This document shows, one piece after another, positions 7,506-14,253 of a stretch of 17,690 bases of DNA. Below the pieces are notes generated by a model. The model did no database searches, had not been told where the DNA came from, and saw nothing but the letters and a program-made list of their open reading frames with translations. The DNA is from Burkholderiaceae bacterium (GTDB taxonomy: Bacteria; Pseudomonadota; Gammaproteobacteria; Burkholderiales; Burkholderiaceae). Numbering within the stretch: the stretch's first letter is position 1; each line of letters starts with the position of its first letter. The stretch is from the NCBI GenBank assembly GCA_947371415.1, contig CANBPJ010000029.1:1-17690 (forward strand), read 5' to 3'. Made by a program: the position numbers and the translations under genes.

Positions 7506-8045
7506 TTGAAGGCACTCACTCCAACTGAGTTGTTTATTTGCTTTAGCAAAATTGGTATGTCCGGTTTTGGTGGTGTACTACCCTGGGCTCGTCGCACTTT
7601 AGTGGAGCAAGACAAGGTGCTGAGTTCAGAGGAATTCAGCGCCATTCTTGGAATATGTCAAATTGTTCCGGGGCCCAATATTCTGAATCTTGCCGTCTGT
7701 ATTGGCTCACGTCTTTGTGGAGCTAGGGGCGCCTTTGCCGCAGCGCTTGGCCTCACTCTCGGGCCCATCTGCATTGTCATGCTGCTAGCAGTCCTATATC
7801 AACATTACAGCGATTTAGAGATCGTTCAAGGCCTTCTCAGAGGCATCTCTGCAGTGGGTGTTGGATTAATTGCATCTACCGGAATCAAAATGTTGCGTGA
7901 TGAGTTTCGATATCCCGCAATGCTTTTGGTGGTGGCCGTGACAGTAATAGCCGCAAGCTTCTTCCATTTGGGTCTTGGTTGGGTTGTTCTCATCGTATCG
8001 CCACTTGCCTTGCTGTTAGCCTTCAAGAAGGCTCGTAAGCTATGA
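7506..8045 (+). CDS. CHR (chromate ion transporter) family half-protein 1, TTG start
   Basis: A 179-aa hydrophobic membrane protein consisting of one CHR domain. The N-terminal signature is IGMSGFGGVLPWARR (16-30), followed by QIVPGPNILNLA (52-63), then several membrane segments to the C-terminus. Short-chain CHR proteins usually work as pairs of homologous halves in opposite membrane orientation, as seen with the next gene. The family exports chromate in some bacteria, but many members have no proven substrate. The start is the TTG at 7506, 5 bases after the dehydrogenase stop; a stop lies in frame at 7491-7493, and the next ATG (codon 18) would remove the conserved N-terminal motif. Its stop overlaps the next start (ATGA at 8042-8045). 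Confidence 0.88.
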   Translation: MKALTPTELFICFSKIGMSGFGGVLPWARRTLVEQDKVLSSEEFSAILGICQIVPGPNILNLAVCIGSRLCGARGAFAAALGLTLGPICIVMLLAVLYQHYSDLEIVQGLLRGISAVGVGLIASTGIKMLRDEFRYPAMLLVVAVTVIAASFFHLGLGWVVLIVSPLALLLAFKKARKL

Positions 8046-8563
8046 GCATGCTCCTCAGTCTATTCTTGAAACTATCAGCCTTTTCTCTCATTGCATTTGG
8101 CGGAGTTAACGCATTACTACCCAGCCTCTTAAATTTAGCCGTCTACCAAGAGCATTGGGTTGACTTGCAAACTTTTGCAGATTACTTTGCGATTGCGCAG
8201 GCTGCTCCCGGCCCGAATTTCATGACCATCACCCTCATTGGCTGGCATGTTGGAGGAGTCGTAGGAGCCCTACTTGCTACTTTTGCTATTGCTTGGCCAT
8301 CTTCCATTTTGGTTTACTTTGTACATCGCCTGATCCTTGGCATGAATGATGAGCGTAAAAAGAGGGTAATTCAATACGCTGCTGCTGCACTAGCAATTGG
8401 ACTGGTTCTTTCTTCAGCGTGGCAGATTGCATTACAAATAAATCATAGTTATGCTGCATATGGATTAACTCTATTTACTATTGGATTGACGGTCTTTACC
8501 CGCTGGCACCCTTTATATTTAATCGCACTGGGCGCAGCCCTTGGAATAATGGGATTTATATGA
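8042..8563 (+). CDS. CHR (chromate ion transporter) family half-protein 2
   Basis: A 173-aa membrane protein, the second CHR half. Its conserved motifs are AFGGVNALLPSLL (18-30) and IAQAAPGPNFMTITLIG (51-67), with the PGP(N) signature shared by half 1. About five to six membrane segments are visible. The start overlaps the stop of half 1 by ATGA, and its own stop overlaps the start of Bug receptor 3 by ATGA (8560-8563), so the three products should be made in a coupled ratio. Placement inside a carboxylate-catabolism operon suggests it may move an organic anion rather than chromate. That is inference; the family's only well-tested substrate is chromate. Confidence 0.88.
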   Translation: MSMLLSLFLKLSAFSLIAFGGVNALLPSLLNLAVYQEHWVDLQTFADYFAIAQAAPGPNFMTITLIGWHVGGVVGALLATFAIAWPSSILVYFVHRLILGMNDERKKRVIQYAAAALAIGLVLSSAWQIALQINHSYAAYGLTLFTIGLTVFTRWHPLYLIALGAALGIMGFI

Positions 8564-9537
8564 AACTCACTTCACTTCTTAGTATTTCTATTGCTGGTGT
8601 AGCGATCTCGTTAGCGCTGACTTCTCAGGCCCAAACCACGTACCCCACCAAACCGATTAATTTAGTTGTGCCCTATGGCGCGGGTGGTAATGCAGATTCT
8701 CGAAGCAGACAGCTGGCCCAGAAAATGAGTGTGATTCTGAAACAGCCTATTGTGGTAGATAACAAACCCGGTGCGGGCGGAAATATTGGTACGGAGTTTG
8801 TAGCAAGATCTGCCCCGGATGGCTACACCATTGGCATGGGCAACTTTGCACCAATGGCAGTAAACAAAACGCTATTCGGAAATTTACGCTACGACCCAGA
8901 AACTGCTCTGACCCCCATCATCCTTGTAGAAAAAGGTCCGCTGATGCTGGTGGTGAACCCAAATTCACCTTACAAAACGGTTCAAGATATTGTGACTGCA
9001 GCCAAGGCAAAGCCCGGAACACTCACCTTCTCCTCAGGGGGCATCGGTGGCAGCCACCAACTCTCAGCCGAACTCTTTATGCAAAATGCCGGAATCCAAA
9101 TGATTCACGTGCCTTACAAGAGCGGATCTGCCGGCTTAACAGACTTGATGGGCGGCAATGTTGACATGATGTTTGATCAAATGTACTCAGCGGCGCCAAG
9201 CATTAGAGCTGATAAATTACGTCCGATTGCAATTACTAGCAAGAAGAGGTCTCCACTCTTCCCGAATGTACCCAGCTTTGCGGAGCTTGGTTACCCCAAA
9301 GTTGAAGTGCTGAATTGGCAAGGATTCATTGCGCCTGCTGGCACACCAAAACCCATTATTGATACCTTAAATAAAGCGGCTAATGAGGCCTTAAAAGACC
9401 CACAACTACGAGAACTGATGCTCTCTCAGGGTAATGAAATTGGTGGCGGCACTCCCGCTGACTTTGCAGCCCTGATTAAATCCGAGGCCGCCAAATGGAG
9501 TGCTGTGGTGAAAACTGGAAATATCAAACCCGAGTAA
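8560..9537 (+). CDS. Bug-family (TctC-like) tripartite tricarboxylate receptor 3
   Basis: A 325-aa periplasmic receptor. The signal peptide spans 1-24 (likely cut at SQA before Gln25). The mature protein begins YPTKPINLVVPYGAGGNADS (28-47), followed by VVDNKPGAGGNIGTEFVARS, APDGYTI, HVPYKSGSAG and a C-terminal KWSAVVKTGNIKPE. The loop GAGG at 71-74 and the PDGYT motif are standard for the family. It is clearly diverged from receptors 1 and 2, so it is not a recent tandem copy. Translation is coupled to the CHR half 2 gene by a 4-base overlap. It is the last gene of the central operon and ends 7 bases before the convergent crcB gene. Confidence 0.93.
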   Translation: MKLTSLLSISIAGVAISLALTSQAQTTYPTKPINLVVPYGAGGNADSRSRQLAQKMSVILKQPIVVDNKPGAGGNIGTEFVARSAPDGYTIGMGNFAPMAVNKTLFGNLRYDPETALTPIILVEKGPLMLVVNPNSPYKTVQDIVTAAKAKPGTLTFSSGGIGGSHQLSAELFMQNAGIQMIHVPYKSGSAGLTDLMGGNVDMMFDQMYSAAPSIRADKLRPIAITSKKRSPLFPNVPSFAELGYPKVEVLNWQGFIAPAGTPKPIIDTLNKAANEALKDPQLRELMLSQGNEIGGGTPADFAALIKSEAAKWSAVVKTGNIKPE

Positions 9538-9544
9538 AGCGGAT

Positions 9545-9922
9545 TTACTTTAGCGCCTGATAAGTCAAAATACCCAGGAAAGTTAAAGCGAGTGAGCCCA
9601 CTAAATGCAAGAATGCAGTTCCTAGCGCCCAAGTCACTTCGCCGCGCTGCATAAAGCCCACCACTTCAGCAGAAAAACTAGAGAAGGTGGTAAGGCCGCC
9701 CAAAAAACCGGTGATCACAAATAACTTCCATTCGGGAGATAGACTGGGGTTGTTGCCGAAAAAAGCTACGGCAATGCCCACCATATATCCACCCACCATA
9801 TTGGAGATAAAGGTTCCCAGGGGAAGCGTTGAGGCAATACTAACGGTCGCTAGATTAAATCCCGCCCTCAGCAATGCGCCGAGACCAGCCCCACAGAAAA
9901 TTGCAAAAATAGATGGCCACAT
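9545..9922 (-). CDS. crcB: CrcB/Fluc fluoride ion channel
   Basis: A 125-aa, four-helix membrane protein of the Fluc (CrcB) family, which lets fluoride leave the cell as a dual-topology dimer. Visible signatures are GAGLGALLRA (11-20), GTFISNMVGGYMVG (36-49) with pore-lining Asn41, and the helix-break segment TGFLGGLTTFSSFS (71-84) with Phe80 and Phe83 matching the phenylalanine-box residues of the family. The length is normal for the single-domain form. It begins 10 bases after the stop of the DODA dioxygenase gene with no strong ribosome site and no room for a fluoride riboswitch, so it appears to be co-transcribed. It converges with Bug receptor 3. Confidence 0.93.
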   Translation of the reverse strand: MWPSIFAIFCGAGLGALLRAGFNLATVSIASTLPLGTFISNMVGGYMVGIAVAFFGNNPSLSPEWKLFVITGFLGGLTTFSSFSAEVVGFMQRGEVTWALGTAFLHLVGSLALTFLGILTYQALK

Positions 9923-9932
9923 ATATGGATAT

Positions 9933-10712
9933 TTATTGAATTGAAAAAGTTAACATACCAATGGAACCCATCTCTAAGCCATTAACCAAAACCTTAGATT
10001 CTTCGCCCTGCTGCTGAAGAGCAAGGGTATAAAGGGCGGGCCAATAATGCTCTGGGGTTGGAATCGATAAGTGGGCGGCATCACCAAACTGTTCCCAATG
10101 AATCAAAGTCTCATGGTGATTTGCCTTCATCTCAGAGACAAAAAAATCATTGAACTCTGTAGCCCAGGGATAAGCAGCCGCATCCTCTTCCCAATGAATA
10201 GTTCGCAAATTATGTACAACATTTCCACTGGCCAAAATCAAAATATTTTCATCGCGCAAGGGGCGTAATTTCTTAGCTAGCTCGTAATGCTCACTCGCAG
10301 ATAAAGAGCCATCTAAGCTGAGCTGCACTACAGGAACATCCGCATCAGGGTAGAGGTATCTGAGAACAGACCAAGCGCCGTGATCAATGCCCCATTCGTT
10401 CTCTTCGAGAACAACAGGCACATCCAAGAGTTCTTTTATACGATCCGCGAGCGCTGGACTCCCGGGAGCAGGATATTGAATCTCAAACAAGGCTTGCGGA
10501 AATCCGCCAAAGTCATGAATCGTTTTGGGTTTGGGCATTGCGGTAACCCAAGTACCTCTGGTTACCCAATGAGCCGAGATGACCAAAATGGCATCCGGGC
10601 GCTTCAGTGATTTACCAAGACTGGCCCAGCTAGCTGTATAGCGATTGGGCTCGATGGCGTACATCGGACTGCCATGGCCAGCAAATATTGCAGGTTGGCG
10701 ATGGCTAGTCAT
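9933..10712 (-). CDS. DODA-type extradiol aromatic ring-opening dioxygenase (YgiD-like)
   Basis: A 259-aa class III extradiol dioxygenase homologue of the DODA/YgiD group (4,5-DOPA dioxygenase in E. coli and plants). Putative metal ligands are His13 (AGHGSP), His48 (ISAHW) and His167 (GNVVHN), with conserved His111 (WGIDHGAWS) and His222 (EHYWP) near the active site. These motifs occur in the family order and the length is typical. The natural substrate in this host is unknown; DOPA is only the tested substrate of some relatives. It begins 9 bases after a 45-aa membrane protein gene and is followed after 10 bases by crcB. No clear Shine-Dalgarno is seen. Confidence 0.9.
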   Translation of the reverse strand: MTSHRQPAIFAGHGSPMYAIEPNRYTASWASLGKSLKRPDAILVISAHWVTRGTWVTAMPKPKTIHDFGGFPQALFEIQYPAPGSPALADRIKELLDVPVVLEENEWGIDHGAWSVLRYLYPDADVPVVQLSLDGSLSASEHYELAKKLRPLRDENILILASGNVVHNLRTIHWEEDAAAYPWATEFNDFFVSEMKANHHETLIHWEQFGDAAHLSIPTPEHYWPALYTLALQQQGEESKVLVNGLEMGSIGMLTFSIQ

Positions 10713-10721
10713 TAATGCAGA

Positions 10722-10859
10722 TTAACCGAATACGTAACCAGTATGAGCTGCAACCAATGCAAACAAAATAGCCAGGCTAGTAGCGGCTGCCAACATCACG
10801 ATCAAGGTGATGATCTTTTTGTTGATTTCGTCTTTCGACTCTTTATGCCATTCGTTCAT
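10722..10859 (-). CDS. Small single-pass membrane protein (45 aa)
   Basis: A 45-codon frame from ATG (first base 10859) to TAA (10722-10724). The product begins MNEWHKESKDEINKK, a charged cytoplasmic-type segment. One hydrophobic helix follows (about residues 16-39; IITLIVMLAAATSLAILF within it), then a short tail ending GYVFG. Reasons to call it real are the textbook charged-then-membrane layout, its tight position 9 bases before the dioxygenase start, and GGGGAT about 6 bases upstream of the ATG. Its function is unknown and no named family is recognised. The opposite strand holds a long open frame, an extension of the peptidase frame, whose translation here has no family features. Confidence 0.75.
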   Translation of the reverse strand: MNEWHKESKDEINKKIITLIVMLAAATSLAILFALVAAHTGYVFG

Positions 10860-10903
10860 GCTAAATCCCCATTAAACACATTAATTAATAGCGCAATTAT
10901 CCA

Positions 10904-11071
10904 CTATCGGCCGCGGCCAGCCTTACGCATCATGGCTTTTCCACCACCAAAGCCAGCTTGGGGCCTTCCGCCAGGGCCTGATGGGCCTTTTGGGGCTGGG
11001 GGACGGGCTGCAGGCTTTGCTAATACTGGCTTAGCCGGGATTTTTGATTCGGGTTTTTTTTCGTCAGTCAC
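10904..11071 (-). CDS. Small Pro/Ala/Gly-rich basic protein (55 aa), GTG start
   Basis: A 55-codon frame starting with GTG (first base 11071), with a strong AGGAG (11078-11082) 6 bases upstream, and ending in TAG (10904-10906). The N-terminus is charged (TDEKKPESK), the middle is low complexity (repeated AKP, RPPAP, GPSGPGG), and the C-terminus is GFGGGKAMMRKAGRGR, which has the look of a conserved nucleic-acid or RNA-binding tail. The protein should be unstructured and very basic. I recall similar KAMMRK-GRGR ends in small hypothetical proteins of Burkholderiales, but this needs a search. It is the first gene of the cluster leading to the membrane peptide, dioxygenase and crcB. Confidence 0.75.
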   Translation of the reverse strand: MTDEKKPESKIPAKPVLAKPAARPPAPKGPSGPGGRPQAGFGGGKAMMRKAGRGR

Positions 11072-11082
11072 TTTTTGCTCCT
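11072..11082 (-). promoter_or_regulatory. Strong ribosome binding site of the 55-aa small gene
   Basis: On the minus strand, AGGAG (11078-11082) is followed by six bases (CAAAAA) and then GTG. This is among the better Shine-Dalgarno matches in the window and is the main evidence that the small GTG-started gene is translated. Confidence 0.75.
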
Positions 11083-11099
11083 ATGGATATCATATTGCC

Positions 11100-11762
11100 A
11101 TGATTACTGACTATTCTATCCAAGCTGTCGCCATTAATGCGATTCCTTTGATTTTCGCCATTACGATCCACGAAGCAGCGCATGGCTATGCCGCCCGCAA
11201 ATTGGGTGATAACACTGCCTACATGCTGGGGAGGGTTAGCCTGAACCCCGCCAAACATATAGACCCGGTTGGAACGATCCTGATCCCCCTCATGTTGATT
11301 TTGACGGGATCCCCCTTCCTGGTAGGTTATGCCAAACCGGTACCGGTCAACTTTGGGCGCCTTCGCAACCCCCGGATTGACTCCATTTGGGTGGCTTTGG
11401 CTGGCCCGGGATCTAACTTCATTCAAGCGCTGATTTGGGCCATGCTCCTCATCGGGCTCCTTGGCTCTGGCGTAGATGAACGCTTCCTGGTTGCCATGTC
11501 TCAAGCTGGTATTACCTGGAACTTAGGACTCTTGGTATTTAACCTCTTCCCACTTCCCCCGCTTGATGGTGGGCGGATACTGGCCGGCCTTCTGCCTGCA
11601 CGGCAATCCATCGCCCTCGGAAAACTAGAGCCCTGGGGTTTCTTTATTGTTCTCGCACTCGTTTTTACTGGAATCATTGGCAATCTTTGGATGGAGCCCT
11701 TAATGGCGTTTTTTAAGGGGGTGCTTTACTTTGTCACACTCCCCTTGCAAATGCTTTTCTAA
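11100..11762 (+). CDS. Site-2-protease-like M50 family membrane metallopeptidase
   Basis: A 220-aa polytopic membrane protein of peptidase family M50 (site-2 protease-like, short form). The zinc motif is HEAAH (24-28) in the first helix, and the third ligand is Asp156 in NLFPLPPLDGGR (148-159). GYAKPVPVN (77-85) is also family typical. The start at 11100 (MITDYSIQAV) is chosen because it places HExxH at the usual distance. The open frame continues 119 codons upstream with Cys- and Pro-rich sequence lacking any domain, and that stretch is occupied by two small genes on the other strand. Only 28 bases separate its ATG from the divergent GTG, so its promoter probably lies within the small gene. 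Its substrate is unknown. Confidence 0.9.
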   Translation: MITDYSIQAVAINAIPLIFAITIHEAAHGYAARKLGDNTAYMLGRVSLNPAKHIDPVGTILIPLMLILTGSPFLVGYAKPVPVNFGRLRNPRIDSIWVALAGPGSNFIQALIWAMLLIGLLGSGVDERFLVAMSQAGITWNLGLLVFNLFPLPPLDGGRILAGLLPARQSIALGKLEPWGFFIVLALVFTGIIGNLWMEPLMAFFKGVLYFVTLPLQMLF

Positions 11763-11857
11763 AGATGTCCAATCAGCAAAAATCATTATTCGAGAGTATG
11801 CTAATTACGCAAATCCCCGACTCTCTTTTTAATCTATTGAAACTATTGGAGCCCTCG

Positions 11858-12310
11858 ATGAAACTCAAGCACATTGTTTTGACCGCCCTCGTACCCACAT
11901 TGCTCGCAAGCGCAGGAATTGCTTTTGCTCAATTTAAAAAACCAGAAGATGCTATTAAATATCGTCAGAGCGCATTCACGGTGATGGCTAATTCCTTTGG
12001 AAAAATTGGTGCAGTAGTTAAAGGCGAAGCTCCATTTAATAAAGATGAAGTTGCCAAGAATGCGGCTGTTGTTGCCACAATCTCTTCATTGCCATGGCAA
12101 GCTTTTGGCCCAGGCACCGAAGGTGGCAATGCACTGCCGGAAGTATGGTCAGATAATGCCAAATTCAAGTCTGCTGCAGAAAAAATGCAGGTTGCAGTAG
12201 CAAGCCTCAATACAGCAGCCCAATCAGGGGATCAAGATGCAATCAAGAAAGCCTTCGGTGCGGCAGGCCAAGCCTGTAAAGGCTGCCATGACGACTTTAA
12301 GAAAAAATAA
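11858..12310 (+). CDS. Cytochrome c' family periplasmic heme protein
   Basis: A 150-aa precursor. Its signal peptide (1-24) ends AFA before Gln25. The mature part begins FKKPEDAIKYRQSAFTVMA, the first helix of a four-helix-bundle cytochrome c', and the heme site is CKGCH near the C-terminus (Cys140, Cys143, His144), as usual for class II c-type cytochromes. Such proteins bind NO or take part in electron transfer. The start at 11858 is chosen from GGAG 6-7 bases upstream and the signal peptide; the frame opens 31 codons earlier with no support. It is 95 bases downstream of the M50 gene and ends exactly next to the convergent cytochrome b561 gene. Confidence 0.92.
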   Translation: MKLKHIVLTALVPTLLASAGIAFAQFKKPEDAIKYRQSAFTVMANSFGKIGAVVKGEAPFNKDEVAKNAAVVATISSLPWQAFGPGTEGGNALPEVWSDNAKFKSAAEKMQVAVASLNTAAQSGDQDAIKKAFGAAGQACKGCHDDFKKK

Positions 12311-12991
12311 TTAAGTGCTAATGAAGTAGCCCAGAATCAGAGCAATCAGGCTGAGCAGCAATAGAGCAAGGCCGCGTTGCAAGCCTCCATCTTTGGAGAC
12401 ATGACCCAAGTCAGCAGGCAGATAATTTGCCTCCTCGCTTGGGTCGATTTCTTTATCGCCTAGCAACATGGGTTTAATTAAATTCTCACCCTTGAATTTT
12501 TGGTAGTACAAGATAGCGCACAAATGTAGTGCGATCAAAATAATGAGCACCGTTTCATTGAGATGATGAATTGAGGTGAGTATTTCAACGGTCCTAGTCG
12601 AAACATATTTTGCAAATGGGCCCTCAAAAGAAATGTCGTCATTTGCAAACAGGCCCGTTACCGCTTGAAGGCCCACTGAAGCAATTAAGGCTAAAACCGA
12701 TAAGGCACCTAACGGATTGTGACCAAGTCCCGATTTAGTTTTTCCGGAAACATAGGCTAACAATCTTTTAGGGCTGGGAACAAAATTGATGAAACGGGCA
12801 TGGTGAGAGCCAATAAGACCCCAGCAGATCCTGAAAATAATCAAGATCAGAACGCAGTAACCCGCGCGCGCGTGGAAATCCATCGCATTACCGCCAATCT
12901 TGACGGTAATAAAACTAACAACAATGCAGATGACCAATAGCCAATGAAATAGGCGGACCGGTAGATCCCAGACGCGAATGATTTTTTTCAT
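12311..12991 (-). CDS. Cytochrome b561 family membrane protein
   Basis: A 226-aa di-heme b-type cytochrome of the bacterial cytochrome b561 family, with four transmembrane helices and an extra C-terminal hydrophobic helix (about 207-224). Candidate heme-ligand histidines are His16 (RLFHW), His40 (DFHARAG), His142/143 (IHHLN) and His156 (IALHLCA). VWDLPVRLFHW at 7-17 and GHNPLGALS at 90-98 are family signatures. Such proteins carry electrons between the quinone pool and periplasmic c-type cytochromes. Its stop abuts the stop of the cytochrome c' gene with no intervening base. AGGGG touches the ATG directly, so initiation signals are poor. It is divergent from the MFS gene across 44 bases. Confidence 0.92.
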   Translation of the reverse strand: MKKIIRVWDLPVRLFHWLLVICIVVSFITVKIGGNAMDFHARAGYCVLILIIFRICWGLIGSHHARFINFVPSPKRLLAYVSGKTKSGLGHNPLGALSVLALIASVGLQAVTGLFANDDISFEGPFAKYVSTRTVEILTSIHHLNETVLIILIALHLCAILYYQKFKGENLIKPMLLGDKEIDPSEEANYLPADLGHVSKDGGLQRGLALLLLSLIALILGYFIST

Positions 12992-13035
12992 CCCCTAAGC
13001 ATAAATGACTAGCCCCATTACACTAATCAAAATTC

Positions 13036-14241
13036 ATGAAAACTAGCCAAGCCTTTAAAACTCTCCTGCTCTATCGCGTTGGTGCGACCCTGAGCTACCA
13101 AATCATGATGGTTGCCGTAGGGTGGCATTTATACGAAATCACTAACAGCGTAGTTTCGCTTGGCCTTGTGGGGCTGGCAGAGCTCGTTCCTTATTTCATT
13201 TTGGCGCTGTATGCTGGGCATGCAGTCGATCATCACTCTAGAAAGCTGATTGCGGCCATTGCCTGCCTGCTGCATATTGCAGTCGGATTATTTTTAACGG
13301 CTATAGCGCTGAACTGGCTAACCCCACCCGTCCCCTTGATTTACACCTCCGTGGCTTTTTTAGGGCTGGCTCGCGCCCTGTTACGCCCATCCTATCAAGC
13401 TATCTTTGGAGAGATTATTCCCAGAGATCAATTGACTCGCTATACCGCTTACGCATCATCTGCATTTCAGATCTGCGTCGTAGCTGGCCCTGGTCTGGGT
13501 GGTCTCATGATTGGATTTGCTGGACTGGAGTGGACCTATGCTTTAGCGGCATTGAGTGGCGCTGTTGGCTTGTATGGAATCACCTTCATTCGGATCACCC
13601 ATAAAAAAACTGAGGGTTTAAGCGCCAACTTCTTAAAGAGCTTTTTAGAGGGCTTTCATTACGTCAGAAAGCATGAGTTAATTATCGGCATCATGGTGCT
13701 CGATATGTTTGCCGTTCTGTTTGGTGGCGCCGTTTCTATCCTGCCTGCTTTTGTAAAAGAAGTGCTTAATGCCGGCCCAGAAACCCTGGGAATACTGCGA
13801 GCCGCTCCCGCAGCTGGAGCAGTCATCACAGGTATTTACCTAGCGCGCCGCCCATTATTAGAAGACTCCGGAAAACATCTATTTATGTCAGTAGGTGGCT
13901 TTGGGCTTGCCATTATTGCTTTTGGGCTCTCTAACAACCTTTGGCTGTGCGCACTCTTTCTGTTCATCTCTGGCTGCTGCGACTCCATCTCGGTAGTGAT
14001 CCGTGGCAGCATCATGCAGTTGACTACGCCTGATCAGATGCGGGGCAGAATCAGCGCCATCAATGGGATCTTTATTGGATCGTCCAATGAGTTGGGCGCA
14101 CTTGAATCCGGCATCGCTGCTAGCCTTATGGGGCTTGTACCATCGATCGTCTTTGGTGGGGCTGCAACCATCGCAGTAGTGTTACTCACCTATCGCTTAG
14201 CGCCCCACCTCAGAAAACTCAACCTCAAGGATCTCACTTAG
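13036..14241 (+). CDS. MFS transporter, EntS-like (MFS_3) group
   Basis: A 401-aa integral membrane protein with about 12 helices. The N-terminus LLYRVGATLSYQIMMVAVGWHLYEIT (11-36) and the loop GHAVDHHSRK (61-70), a variant of the MFS loop motif between helices 2 and 3, match the EntS-like group of proton-driven exporters. Further along, LARALLRPSYQAIFGEIIPR is typical of the same group. The substrate is unknown; relatives export siderophores, drugs or have no assigned role. No Shine-Dalgarno is visible before the ATG, and the 44-base gap to the divergent cytochrome b561 start must hold the promoter, so a very short leader is likely. It ends 12 bases before the convergent acyl-CoA-dehydrogenase-like gene. 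Confidence 0.9.
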   Translation: MKTSQAFKTLLLYRVGATLSYQIMMVAVGWHLYEITNSVVSLGLVGLAELVPYFILALYAGHAVDHHSRKLIAAIACLLHIAVGLFLTAIALNWLTPPVPLIYTSVAFLGLARALLRPSYQAIFGEIIPRDQLTRYTAYASSAFQICVVAGPGLGGLMIGFAGLEWTYALAALSGAVGLYGITFIRITHKKTEGLSANFLKSFLEGFHYVRKHELIIGIMVLDMFAVLFGGAVSILPAFVKEVLNAGPETLGILRAAPAAGAVITGIYLARRPLLEDSGKHLFMSVGGFGLAIIAFGLSNNLWLCALFLFISGCCDSISVVIRGSIMQLTTPDQMRGRISAINGIFIGSSNELGALESGIAASLMGLVPSIVFGGAATIAVVLLTYRLAPHLRKLNLKDLT

Positions 14242-14253
14242 ATTTGGTTTGGT

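Noticed and set aside
9533..9560. Terminator between Bug receptor 3 and crcB
   Set aside because: Only 5-bp A/T-rich pairings such as GTAAA/TTTAC are present, without G/C core or U-tract.
9923..9960. Fluoride riboswitch before crcB
   Set aside because: Only 10 bases separate crcB from the dioxygenase stop, and no crcB-motif structure can fit without lying in coding sequence.
10743..11099. In-frame 119-residue extension at the N-terminus of the M50 peptidase
   Set aside because: It lacks family features, is Cys- and Pro-rich in places, has no signal peptide or ribosome site, and lies opposite two better supported small genes. The family's HExxH is normally close to the N-terminus, which fits the start at 11100.
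11765..11857. Upstream ATG extension of the cytochrome c' gene
   Set aside because: It would bury the signal peptide; GGAG before 11858 and the MKLKH start are more convincing.
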